Assembly: GCF_003991355.1 (NCBI RefSeq)
Contig: NZ_RCSU01000001.1
Span: 310,001-374,000, forward strand
Reading direction: 5' to 3'
DNA: 64,000 bases
From: Pseudoflavitalea rhizosphaerae
GTDB taxonomy: Bacteria; Bacteroidota; Bacteroidia; Chitinophagales; Chitinophagaceae
Shown here: in pieces, positions 37,880 through 46,352 of the stretch
How positions within the stretch are numbered: position 1 is the stretch's first letter
Layout of the letters: every line of letters begins with the position of its first letter
Notes under the pieces: model-generated
Database searches by the model: none
Told to the model about the DNA's origin: nothing
What the model saw: the letters and a program-made list of their open reading frames with translations, nothing else
Translations under genes and position numbers: made by a program

Positions 37880-38485
37880 TTATTTCTTCACCGCTATTCC
37901 ATTCAGCATTGTCCCTGCCAAAAAATCCATATGCTTCTCCACATACGCGAAATTATCTTCCAGGAAAAGCCGCTGGCCTATTGCGCGCATAGTCATATTC
38001 GTTACTTTGGTCCATACGCTGATCTCTTCTTCTGTCATCTTTCTTATCTCTCCCCTTTCGATCCCGTACAATACCAGGTCACGCAACAGGTTCTCCATGT
38101 ATACATCTCGTTCCTTGCCGATATTCTCCATCAGTGCAGGGTTCTCCATCACGTCAGCCCGGAACACGGAGAACTTATCGATCTTCTCCCTGATGGAACC
38201 AAAGATGGTAGTAAACATCAACCTGAATTTTTCAGGAGCGGATTCCACCGAGTTCATCTTCTCTTCAGTGGTCCTGCGAGACTCATCCATATCCTCCGCC
38301 ACTACCGCTTCGAAGATCTCTTCCTTGGTCTTATAGTAATAATAAAGTGAGCTTTTAGATTTTCCGATCGCGCGGGCAATATCCTCCATCGTGGTTTTCT
38401 TGAAACCAAAGCGCCCCAGCAGCTCCGCTGCCTTCCTCAATATCTCTTCCCGGATCGGGTCTTTAACAACTTGACTATTCGACAT
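37880..38485 (-). CDS. TetR/AcrR-family transcriptional regulator
   Basis: A 201-residue regulator. The N-terminal HTH (about 12-58) reads REEILRKAAELLGRFGFKKT and MEDIARAIGKSKSSLYYYYK. The C-terminal ligand domain is helical with no recognisable ligand signature. It is divergent from a second TetR gene that heads an RND efflux operon, 279 bp away; which of the two controls the pump cannot be decided, but the operator-like repeats lie next to the other gene. Confidence 0.9.
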   Translation of the reverse strand: MSNSQVVKDPIREEILRKAAELLGRFGFKKTTMEDIARAIGKSKSSLYYYYKTKEEIFEAVVAEDMDESRRTTEEKMNSVESAPEKFRLMFTTIFGSIREKIDKFSVFRADVMENPALMENIGKERDVYMENLLRDLVLYGIERGEIRKMTEEEISVWTKVTNMTMRAIGQRLFLEDNFAYVEKHMDFLAGTMLNGIAVKK

Positions 38486-38691
38486 ATTTAGTCAGATTAG
38501 AATTATTACAAAAATACCGAAAACCTAACAGGCCTGAACGCCGGCATAGGGAAACGTAGAAGATATTCTATGTTTCGGTAGTGCAATGCCTGTTAATCAT
38601 TATAAATCAATTCAATCTACATGCCATTTGAAGCTTTGCCAAAAACCGCTCCAGACAGGTTCACCAGCTTTTCACATTTCCCTAACAAACT

Positions 38692-38720
38692 TTTTGACCA
38701 TTTGAGTAAAATAGTCGAAC
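38692..38720 (+). promoter_or_regulatory. Operator-like site 1 for the efflux operon
   Basis: A 29-bp sequence with half-sites TTTTGAC and TAGTCGAA around an AT-rich centre, matching site 2 exactly 40 bp downstream at most positions (TAAAATAGTCGAA is identical). The half-sites are imperfect inverted repeats, as TetR dimers bind. Confidence 0.65.
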
Positions 38721-38728
38721 GAAGATAC

Positions 38729-38736
38729 TACTTTTG
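38729..38736 (+). promoter_or_regulatory. Candidate -7 element TACTTTTG of the efflux operon
   Basis: Matches the Bacteroidota consensus TAnnTTTG and overlaps the left half of operator-like site 2. It would give a leader of about 20 nt before the TetR start at 38765. A TTTG at 38701-38704 is a possible -33 element, but the spacing is 4-5 bp too long. Confidence 0.45.
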
Positions 38737-38760
38737 ACTTTTAAACTAAAATAGTCGAAT
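38732..38760 (+). promoter_or_regulatory. Operator-like site 2 for the efflux operon
   Basis: Second copy of the 29-bp site, half-sites TTTTGACT and TAGTCGAA, ending 4 bp before the TetR start codon. Binding here would block the candidate promoter, fitting autorepression by the first gene of the operon. Confidence 0.65.
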
Positions 38761-38764
38761 ATTC

Positions 38765-39406
38765 ATGGAACAATTAATTCTGGATACTGCCTACCAATGG
38801 TTCACTACTCAGGGAGTGCAATCCTTCACCATGGACGACATCGCATCCCGGCTGGGCATGTCGAAGAAAACGCTGTACCGCTACTTCGTATCCCGCCAGG
38901 AACTGGTGGAGAAATGTGCCAACCGGCTCTCGTCAGATTATGAAGCGGCAATGGTAATAGTGGATGAAAAGCCGGTGGATAGTCTCAGGAAATTGCTCGG
39001 CTATATCGGTACAGTTCTTAACTATTGCAAGAAGATAAATCCGGTATTCTTCTCAGACCTCCGCAGGCATTATCCAGTACAATGGGTGGAGCTGAACAAG
39101 AGCATGGAGAATACGATCGGCTCACGCATCATCAGAACACTGGAAACCGGTATCCAGGAAGGTCTCTTCCGTGGCAACCTGCATCCTCAGCTGGTGATCG
39201 CTATCTGGCAGCAGCACCTTGCTACAGATTTCGAATTCGCTTCCAGGCTCACCAATGATTATTCAAAGGACGAAGTGTTCCGTCAGGCGCTCTACCTCTT
39301 CCTCTACGGAGTGGTAACACCGGCTGCCATTCCTTCCCTGGAAGAAGAGCTGAACTCGTTCACGAATAACCCACAGGAACAAACGCAGTTACATACTCAC
39401 CAATAA
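38765..39406 (+). CDS. TetR/AcrR-family regulator heading an RND efflux operon
   Basis: A 213-residue regulator with N-terminal HTH (about 4-50, QSFTMDDIASRLGMSKKTLY) and a C-terminal all-helical ligand domain. It starts 4 bp after the second of two tandem operator-like repeats and is followed by TolC, adaptor and permease genes on the same strand, the standard arrangement for a local repressor of multidrug efflux. Repressor action and inducer identity are inferred. Confidence 0.9.
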   Translation: MEQLILDTAYQWFTTQGVQSFTMDDIASRLGMSKKTLYRYFVSRQELVEKCANRLSSDYEAAMVIVDEKPVDSLRKLLGYIGTVLNYCKKINPVFFSDLRRHYPVQWVELNKSMENTIGSRIIRTLETGIQEGLFRGNLHPQLVIAIWQQHLATDFEFASRLTNDYSKDEVFRQALYLFLYGVVTPAAIPSLEEELNSFTNNPQEQTQLHTHQ

Positions 39407-39460
39407 TATTCCGATTGCTTGCTTGATGCCATAAGGCAGGAATTATTTCATACAACAATC

Positions 39461-40849
39461 ATGAACATGAAACCGAAAATGCTTCATTTCCGGAGAGCAG
39501 CCTTTGTGTTGCTGATACTGACAGGTTTTGCTCCTGTTCTGCAGGCGCAGTCAGCGTCACAGCTTCCCTCTCCCTTTACCCTGAAGAACGCACTGGAGTT
39601 TGCATTGGAGCATAAATCCAATGTAAAGAAAGCAAAGCTCGATGAAGAGAACAGCGGGCACCAGATCGCAGAAGTGAGAAGCCGCGCGCTTCCTACCGTT
39701 ACAGGATCAGGTAGTCTTTCTTACAATCCCATTCTTCAGTTGAGCGCTGTTCCCGGCGAACTGGCCGGACAGCCGGGCACTACCCTGCTGATCCCATTCG
39801 GACAGAAATGGAGCAGCAGCGCCGCCATCTCTTTACAACAAAACCTATTCGACCAGAGTGTATTCACCGGGCTGAAAGCAGCAAAGACCACGCAGGAGTA
39901 TTACAAGATCCTCAGCACGCTCACTGATGAACAAACCATCGAACAGGTGGCCAGCAATTACTACCAGGTACTGGTACAACGCCAGAAACTGGTGGTGATA
40001 GACAGCAATATCGCAACCACTACACGCGTGAAGGAAGTGATAGAAGGCCAGTATAAAAATGGACTGGCCAAAAAGATCGATCTGGACAGAACACGCGTGA
40101 ACATTTCCAACCTGCAGGCGCAACGCCAGCAGATCCTGAACGCTGTTCAGATCCAGGAGAACACATTGAAATTCTATATGGGTATGAATATCGCTACGCC
40201 AATTGATATTCCTGCCGCCACATTCGAGAACATCGAACCTTCATTTCAACTGGCTGCATCCAATCCGGATGTAACGAAGCTCACGGATTACCAGCTGCTC
40301 AAAAAGCAGGAAGTGCTGCTCAATTTTCAGAAAGATGCAGTGAAAGCGGAATACTATCCAACCCTCAGCCTGAATGGCAACTATGGTTACCAGGGTCTGG
40401 GCAATAAATTCCCGATCGGTACCGGCAAGCCTGCCGTTAACTGGTTCGATTATGCGAGTATCGGTCTCAACCTGAAGATCCCCATCTTCAACGGTTTCGC
40501 TACACGCTCTCGTGTAAGGCAGGCCGATGTTGATATCCGGAAAGTGCAGGAAGACCTGAAGAATACAGAGCTGAGCCTGAACCTCGCTTTTGAGAATGCG
40601 AAAACGCAGATCTCCAACAGCATCATCACCCTGAACAACCAGAAAGAGAATGTGGAGCTCGCCCAGGAAGTGTACGATAACACACGAAATAACTATAACC
40701 AGGGACTGGCGCCGCTTACAGACTTACTGGATGCGGAGAACAGTCTAACTACAGCTCAAAATAATTATTCATCAGCCCTGCTCGACTACCGCCTCGCGGA
40801 AATACAACTGATCAAATCGCAGGGAAATTTAAAATCACTCTTAAACTAA
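39461..40849 (+). CDS. TolC-family outer membrane efflux protein
   Basis: A 462-residue outer membrane factor: signal peptide (PVLQAQ) and two homologous helical halves, with coiled-coil helices such as QVLVQRQKLVVIDSNIATT and NNQKENVELAQEVYDNTRNN. The ATG at 39461 is chosen because it places basic residues before the signal helix; an in-frame start 42 bp upstream would add a non-signal-like extension. It forms the outer duct of the RND pump encoded by the next two genes, 6 bp from the adaptor. Confidence 0.91.
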   Translation: MNMKPKMLHFRRAAFVLLILTGFAPVLQAQSASQLPSPFTLKNALEFALEHKSNVKKAKLDEENSGHQIAEVRSRALPTVTGSGSLSYNPILQLSAVPGELAGQPGTTLLIPFGQKWSSSAAISLQQNLFDQSVFTGLKAAKTTQEYYKILSTLTDEQTIEQVASNYYQVLVQRQKLVVIDSNIATTTRVKEVIEGQYKNGLAKKIDLDRTRVNISNLQAQRQQILNAVQIQENTLKFYMGMNIATPIDIPAATFENIEPSFQLAASNPDVTKLTDYQLLKKQEVLLNFQKDAVKAEYYPTLSLNGNYGYQGLGNKFPIGTGKPAVNWFDYASIGLNLKIPIFNGFATRSRVRQADVDIRKVQEDLKNTELSLNLAFENAKTQISNSIITLNNQKENVELAQEVYDNTRNNYNQGLAPLTDLLDAENSLTTAQNNYSSALLDYRLAEIQLIKSQGNLKSLLN

Positions 40850-40855
40850 CCAAAT

Positions 40856-41923
40856 ATGAAAAAGATAACTCGCATACTCCTGGCGGTAGTGCTTATCGGC
40901 GGTTCGCTCTTTCTGATAGCAAGTGTACTGAAGAAGAACAAACAGAAATCGGAAGAGAAAACTGCGGTGGTGGCGCAAACGAATGCTACTGTAGCAGTAC
41001 GTGTGAGCCCTGTTGTTAAATCCGCTCCGGAACTGGACGTGATCGCCAACGGTAATTTCGCACCATCACAGGAGCTCAGCTTTGCTGCTGAAAAAGCAGG
41101 CCGGGTAGTGAATGTACTGGTGAAGGAAGGAAGCTATGTTTCAAAAGGACAGGTGCTGGCCACCATCCGTGTAGACCAGCTCAATGTAGACCTGGCCAGT
41201 GCGGAAGCAGCCTACCAGACAGCAGTAACCGATTTTGACCGGTACAGCAATGCCTTCAAAACAGGCGGCGTTACCCAACAGCAACTGGACCAGGCGAAGC
41301 TGCAGCTCAGCAATGCCAAAGCCAAACTGGATGCCAGCAGGATCAACCTCGGGGATGCCAGCATCCGCGCCAGCATCAATGGGATCGTGAATGCAAAATA
41401 TATAGAGCCCGGTTCTGTAGTGGCCGCCGGCACCAAGCTCTTCGATATCGTGAACGTAAGCACCCTCAAACTGAGGGTGACCGTTAACGAAGCACAGGTG
41501 GCCAACCTGAAAACAGGCAGGGAAGTGAATGTGAAAGCCAGTGTATTTCCCGGAAAAGAATTCAAAGGCAATATCACATTCATAGCGCCCAAAGCCGATG
41601 CCAGCCTCAACTTCCCTGTTGAGATCACCATCGCCAACAATCCCGGTCAGCAACTGAAAGCAGGCATGTATGGTACTGCCGTATTCGATTTCCCTGACCA
41701 GGCCCCCACCATCATCGTTCCCCGCACAGCATTCGTGGGCAGCGTAAGCAGCGGCGAGATCTTCGTTGCAACCAATGGCGAAGCCAAACTGAAACGCGTA
41801 ACAGCGGGCCGTGTATTCGGCAACCAGGTGGAAGTGCTGGACGGATTGCAGGAAGGTGACCAGGTGATCACCAGCGGCCAGATCAACCTGGTGGATGGCA
41901 CTAAGGTCAGTGTGATCAAATAG
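40856..41923 (+). CDS. RND efflux periplasmic adaptor (membrane fusion protein)
   Basis: A 355-residue HlyD/AcrA-like protein with an N-terminal membrane anchor (about 5-25; no lipobox Cys), lipoyl half (EKAGRVVNVLVKEGSYVSKG), a short coiled-coil hairpin with Gln-rich turn (GGVTQQQLDQAKLQLSNAKA), second lipoyl half, beta-barrel and C-terminal domain (GLQEGDQVITSGQINLVDG). It lies between the TolC-type channel and the permease. Confidence 0.92.
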   Translation: MKKITRILLAVVLIGGSLFLIASVLKKNKQKSEEKTAVVAQTNATVAVRVSPVVKSAPELDVIANGNFAPSQELSFAAEKAGRVVNVLVKEGSYVSKGQVLATIRVDQLNVDLASAEAAYQTAVTDFDRYSNAFKTGGVTQQQLDQAKLQLSNAKAKLDASRINLGDASIRASINGIVNAKYIEPGSVVAAGTKLFDIVNVSTLKLRVTVNEAQVANLKTGREVNVKASVFPGKEFKGNITFIAPKADASLNFPVEITIANNPGQQLKAGMYGTAVFDFPDQAPTIIVPRTAFVGSVSSGEIFVATNGEAKLKRVTAGRVFGNQVEVLDGLQEGDQVITSGQINLVDGTKVSVIK

Positions 41924-41959
41924 ACCGGTACCCATAGTTGCAGACTTAATCATTAATAC

Positions 41960-44900
41960 ATGAAACTGGCAGAAATATCAATCAAACGTCCATCCCTCGT
42001 GATCGTGTTGTTCACGATCCTCACGCTGGGTGGATTGTTCAGCTATTCTTTGCTTGGTTACGAACTGATCCCGAAGTTCGATACCAAAGCCATTACCATC
42101 GTAACCACCTACCCCGGCGCCTCGCCTGGTGAGGTAGAGAATACGGTAACTAAAAAAGTGGAAGATGCGGTAGCATCACTGGAGAATATCAAGAAACTGG
42201 AATCGAAATCGCTCGAAAGCGTATCGCTGGTTACCATCCAGCTGCAATCCACGGCAGACGCGGATTACGCACTCAACGACGCACAGAGGAAGATCAACGC
42301 CATCCTGAAAGACCTTCCGGATGATATCGATCCTCCTTCACTGAATAAATTTTCGCTGGACGATCTTCCTGTAGTAACACTTTCCTCTTCGGCCAATATG
42401 GACGAGAAGGAGTTCTTCGATCTCATCGATAAAAGGGTAAGTCCGATTTTGTCGAGGCTGGAAGGTGTTGCGCAGGTGAACCTGATCGGTGGACAGGAAA
42501 GAGAGATCCAGGTGAGCCTGGATGCAGACAAACTGAAAGGCTATGGCATTTCCGTGCCACAGGCCCAGCAGATGATCCTCGGCTCCAACCTCGACTTCCC
42601 TACCGGTAATGTGCAAACGCGCGAGCAGAGCATCCTGGTAAGATTATCGGGAAAATATAAATCGATAGATGAGCTGCGTAACCTGGTGCTGACCTCCAAC
42701 AACGGCATCCAGGTGAGACTGGGCGATGTGGCGGATGTGCAGGATGCGCAGAAAGAAGTGGAAAAGATCAGCCGCGTTAACCAGGAGAATTCCATCGCCA
42801 TCCAGATCATCAAACAATCCGATGCCAACGCGGTAGCGGTGTCTGAAGCCGTGCAAAAGCAGATCGCACAACTGGAGAAGGATTATGCGGCAGTCGGACT
42901 GAAACTGTCCATCGCGAACGACAGCTCCGTGTTCACACTGGAAGCAGCCGACTCGGTGGTGCATGACCTGCTGATAGCCGTACTGCTGGTGGCTTTCGTG
43001 ATGTTGTTCTTCCTGCACAGTTTGCGGAACGCGATCATTGTGATGGTGAGTATCCCGGCATCACTCATCGCCACCTTCATTGGTATGGCGCTGTTTGGAT
43101 ATACACTCAACCTGATGAGCTTACTCGGTCTTTCTCTTGTGGTAGGTATCCTGGTGGATGACGCCATCGTGGTGCTGGAGAATATCTACCGCCATATGGA
43201 GATGGGCAAGAACCGTGTACGCGCAGCGTATGAGGGCACAAAAGAGATCGGTTTTACCGTAACCGCCATCACGCTTGTGATTGTGGTGGTGTTCCTGCCG
43301 ATCGCATTGAGTACCGGTCTTGTTTCCAATATCATCAAACAGTTCTGCGTGGTGGTGATCATTTCCACCATGTTATCCCTCCTCTCGTCATTCACCATTG
43401 TACCCTGGCTGAGCTCCAGGTTCGGTAAGCTGGAGCATATCACCGGCAAGAATATTTTCGGAAAGATCATCCTGCGTTTTGAAAAAGGACTCACCTCTTT
43501 CACACACTGGATCACCAATATCCTCAAATGGAGCCTGCATCACAAACGTGTTACACTGGCCCTGGTGCTGGTATTGTTTGTAGGTTCCCTTTATATGGTA
43601 GGCGGTGGATTCATTGGTGGCGAGTTCTTCTCGAAGAGTGATCGCGGCGAATTCCTTGTGCAGATCGAAATGCCGAAGGATGCCGCCATCGAACAGACCA
43701 ACCAGATGACACAGAAAGCGGAAAAATTCCTGCGCAATAAAGTGGAAGTGGTGGACCTCATCACTACTGTTGGTCAAACCAGCGAAGGACTGGGTGCATC
43801 ACAATCCACACCATACAAATCGGAAGTGCTGGTAAAGCTCGTTCCCAAACAACTGAGGGCAGACGATTCTTACGTATATGCAGCCAAAGTGAAAAGGGAA
43901 TTGCAACAGGTGCTGGTAGGCGCCAAGATCAAGACAACCCCGATCGGTATGCTCGGAACAGCCGACCAGGCGCCGCTTGCGCTGGTGGTGACCGGCTCTG
44001 ACCTCGACAGTGCAATGGTATTCGCCAACGCAGCCATGGCCGAACTGAAAAAGATCAGGGGAGCTACCGAGATCAAGCTCACCGTGGAATCCGGGAACCC
44101 CGAAATCAATGTGCAGGTGGACCGTGATAAGATGGCAAGTCTTGGATTGACCTTGCAAACTGTAGGCCTTACCATGCAGACTGCCTTCAACGGCAATACC
44201 GATGGAAAATACCGCGCCGGCGAATACGAGTATGATATCAATATCCGTTACGGAGCTTTCAACCGCAGCAGCATCGATGATGTGCGCAACCTGGAGTTCA
44301 CTAACGATAAAGGACAATCGATAAAATTATCACAGTTCGCTACCATCACGGAATCATCCGGTCCCAGTCAACTGGAGCGCCGCGACAAGAGTCCTTCGGT
44401 TACTGTTCAGGGTCAGACCGTGGGCCGGCCGAGCGGCACCATCGCCGGCGAATGGCAGAAGGCTTTTGAGCAGATCCGCAAGCCAACAGGCGTGAACTGG
44501 ATCTGGGGTGGCGATATGGAAAACCAGAGTGAAGGTTTCGGTACGCTCGGCGTAGCGCTGCTGGCCGCCATCCTCCTGGTTTACCTGGTGATGGTAACCC
44601 TGTACGATAGTTTTGTAACGCCGTTCGTGGTGCTGTTCTCTGTGCCGCTCTCCTTCATCGGGGCACTGCTGGCGCTGGGATTGACCAATAACTCTCTGAA
44701 CATCTTCACCATCCTGGGTGTGATCATGCTGATCGGCCTGGTGTGTAAGAACGCGATCATGATCGTGGACTTCGCCAATCACAGGAAGCAGGCCGGGGAA
44801 GATACCTTCAATGCATTGATCCAGGCCAACCATGCGAGGTTGCGCCCGATCCTGATGACCACCATCGCGATGGTATTCGGTATGTTGCCGATTGCGATCG

Positions 44901-45136
44901 CTTCCGGCCCCGGCGCCGAATGGAAGAATGGCCTGGCATGGGTGATCATCGGCGGTCTGATCAGTTCGCTCTTCCTGACACTGATCATCGTACCCGTGAT
45001 CTACGCCATCTTCGACCATTGGGGAAACAGGAGAAAAAAGAAAAGGAAACAACAAAAATCGATAGAAGAATTAATGGATGAAGACTATGTGCCCACAGAA
45101 ACCGAAGATGGTTTCACCCCTGTGCATGTAGTGTAA
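41960..45136 (+). CDS. RND multidrug efflux permease (HAE-type)
   Basis: A 1058-residue proton-drug antiporter with twelve predicted helices. The fourth helix has the paired aspartates D400 and D401 in LVDDAIVVLENIYRH, the pattern of drug-exporting RND pumps and distinct from the CzcA motif of the other permease here. The C-terminus is a cytoplasmic basic-acidic tail (NRRKKKRKQQKSIEELMDED). It closes the operon of TetR, TolC and adaptor; a strong terminator follows. Substrates cannot be inferred. Confidence 0.94.
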   Translation: MKLAEISIKRPSLVIVLFTILTLGGLFSYSLLGYELIPKFDTKAITIVTTYPGASPGEVENTVTKKVEDAVASLENIKKLESKSLESVSLVTIQLQSTADADYALNDAQRKINAILKDLPDDIDPPSLNKFSLDDLPVVTLSSSANMDEKEFFDLIDKRVSPILSRLEGVAQVNLIGGQEREIQVSLDADKLKGYGISVPQAQQMILGSNLDFPTGNVQTREQSILVRLSGKYKSIDELRNLVLTSNNGIQVRLGDVADVQDAQKEVEKISRVNQENSIAIQIIKQSDANAVAVSEAVQKQIAQLEKDYAAVGLKLSIANDSSVFTLEAADSVVHDLLIAVLLVAFVMLFFLHSLRNAIIVMVSIPASLIATFIGMALFGYTLNLMSLLGLSLVVGILVDDAIVVLENIYRHMEMGKNRVRAAYEGTKEIGFTVTAITLVIVVVFLPIALSTGLVSNIIKQFCVVVIISTMLSLLSSFTIVPWLSSRFGKLEHITGKNIFGKIILRFEKGLTSFTHWITNILKWSLHHKRVTLALVLVLFVGSLYMVGGGFIGGEFFSKSDRGEFLVQIEMPKDAAIEQTNQMTQKAEKFLRNKVEVVDLITTVGQTSEGLGASQSTPYKSEVLVKLVPKQLRADDSYVYAAKVKRELQQVLVGAKIKTTPIGMLGTADQAPLALVVTGSDLDSAMVFANAAMAELKKIRGATEIKLTVESGNPEINVQVDRDKMASLGLTLQTVGLTMQTAFNGNTDGKYRAGEYEYDINIRYGAFNRSSIDDVRNLEFTNDKGQSIKLSQFATITESSGPSQLERRDKSPSVTVQGQTVGRPSGTIAGEWQKAFEQIRKPTGVNWIWGGDMENQSEGFGTLGVALLAAILLVYLVMVTLYDSFVTPFVVLFSVPLSFIGALLALGLTNNSLNIFTILGVIMLIGLVCKNAIMIVDFANHRKQAGEDTFNALIQANHARLRPILMTTIAMVFGMLPIAIASGPGAEWKNGLAWVIIGGLISSLFLTLIIVPVIYAIFDHWGNRRKKKRKQQKSIEELMDEDYVPTETEDGFTPVHVV

Positions 45137-45210
45137 GAAAGGCATTGCATCAGCAAGGCTGTACACAACCGGAATGGATAAGTATCGGTTGTTGTTTGGG
45201 GTTATATGAT

Positions 45211-45250
45211 AAGGCCGTCACCTGGGGAGGTGGCGGCCTTTGTTTATTTT
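45211..45250 (+). terminator. Intrinsic terminator of the RND efflux operon
   Basis: A 13-bp stem with one mismatch (AAGGCCGTCACCT and AGGTGGCGGCCTT) around a 4-nt loop, followed by TGTTTATTTT, 74 bp after the permease stop. Confidence 0.85.
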
Positions 45251-45282
45251 ATGAGGGTGTGAAAGCAAATATCAGCGTGTGG

Positions 45283-45426
45283 CAGTCGCTCGCCTCTGGC
45301 AAGTGACTTATAATTGCTCGCCTCTGGCGAGTTCAGTGTTCGCCGGAGGCGAACGAATAGAACTCACTCGCCGGGAGGCGAGCGAGTGGGCTCCCCGAAA
45401 GGCAAAAAACACTTTTTTAGTCAGCC
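45283..45426 (+). repeat. Palindromic element copy 9 (core 45283-45388) with T-rich tail
   Basis: Forward, diverged copy: the first inner hairpin is GCTCGCC/GGCGAG instead of GTCGCC/GGCGAC (both sides changed), and the outer right loop is GGGA. The left flank CAGCGTGTGG matches copy 8 while the right flank GGGCTCCCC matches the left flank of copy 5, so the flanks look chimeric. The tail CTTTTTTAGTCAGCC is present. Lies between the convergent permease and esterase genes. Confidence 0.93.
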
Positions 45427-45442
45427 TCTGGCAGCCGCGAGA

Positions 45443-46255
45443 TTAAGCAGGCCATGCCCACTTCAGAAACACCGGCATTGCCTTCGCCCAGGTTTCCACA
45501 TCGTGCCTGCCCTCGGGCAGTTGAAGGTATTTCAAGTCTTTTCCTTCGAGATATCCTTTGTAATACAATTCGCGCATACAGTCAATAGTATCATCGATGG
45601 TATCGATCACTCCATTTTTATTCCTGTCTTCCGTTTCATCCTGCTCTCCTACTTCAAAGAAGAATCGTTGCCCGGGATGATACACTCCTTCACGGATCTG
45701 GCGATGCATGAGACGATCCCGCTGCTCATTGTAATCGCGTTCTGTTTTGTCTTTACTTCTCCACCAGAGTGATCCGGAGAAAACGCCTGCCGTGCTGAAC
45801 ACGCGCGGATTGTTCCAAACAAGGTCCAGTGCGCTGAGGCCCCCGAGTGAGAAACCTGCAAATGCTTTTTCACCGCGCACCATCATGGGGTAGCGGTAGC
45901 AACAATATGGGAGTAATTCTTCGAGAATGAATTGCTGGTATTGTGAGGCCCTGGCGCCGCGTCCCTTGAAGTCTGCGGAATGGACCATTCCGTATTCGTT
46001 CTTGCGGTCTTCGCCACAGTGGATGGCTACTACCATGAGGGGTCTTACCTGGTTGCCGGAGAAAAGTTCATGAAGGATCCTTTCCAGACCAATAGCTTCC
46101 ATGTCCTGTCCATCATTGAGGAACAGCACGGGCACTGATGCTTGTGCTGCAGGAACAGGGGGAATGTAGCAATTGACCTTAACCGTTCTTTCCAGGGCAT
46201 CTGATGGCAATGTAACCGTTTCTACCATCACCCCGGTGCTGATAGCTGTATCCAT
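45443..46255 (-). CDS. Alpha/beta-hydrolase-fold esterase (esterase D/enterochelin-esterase-like)
   Basis: A 270-residue protein with nucleophile S136 in AFAGFSLGGLSA, oxyanion region PVLFLNDGQD and a late His in PEGRHDVETW. No signal peptide is evident. Unusually, residues 210-221 read DRNKNGVIDTID, a good EF-hand/dockerin-like calcium loop inside the cap region. It is divergent from the ATP-grasp gene (97 bp apart), so it may belong to the split ATP-grasp/ligase cluster. Substrate unknown. Confidence 0.83.
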   Translation of the reverse strand: MDTAISTGVMVETVTLPSDALERTVKVNCYIPPVPAAQASVPVLFLNDGQDMEAIGLERILHELFSGNQVRPLMVVAIHCGEDRKNEYGMVHSADFKGRGARASQYQQFILEELLPYCCYRYPMMVRGEKAFAGFSLGGLSALDLVWNNPRVFSTAGVFSGSLWWRSKDKTERDYNEQRDRLMHRQIREGVYHPGQRFFFEVGEQDETEDRNKNGVIDTIDDTIDCMRELYYKGYLEGKDLKYLQLPEGRHDVETWAKAMPVFLKWAWPA

Positions 46256-46352
46256 AACGCGTCAAAAATAGGCATTCCGATTTGTTTTTATGCCCCGGTT
46301 CCGATAAATTTGGTTACCACTCTGCCCTTTTCATTTTTTAAACCCAGCGCTT

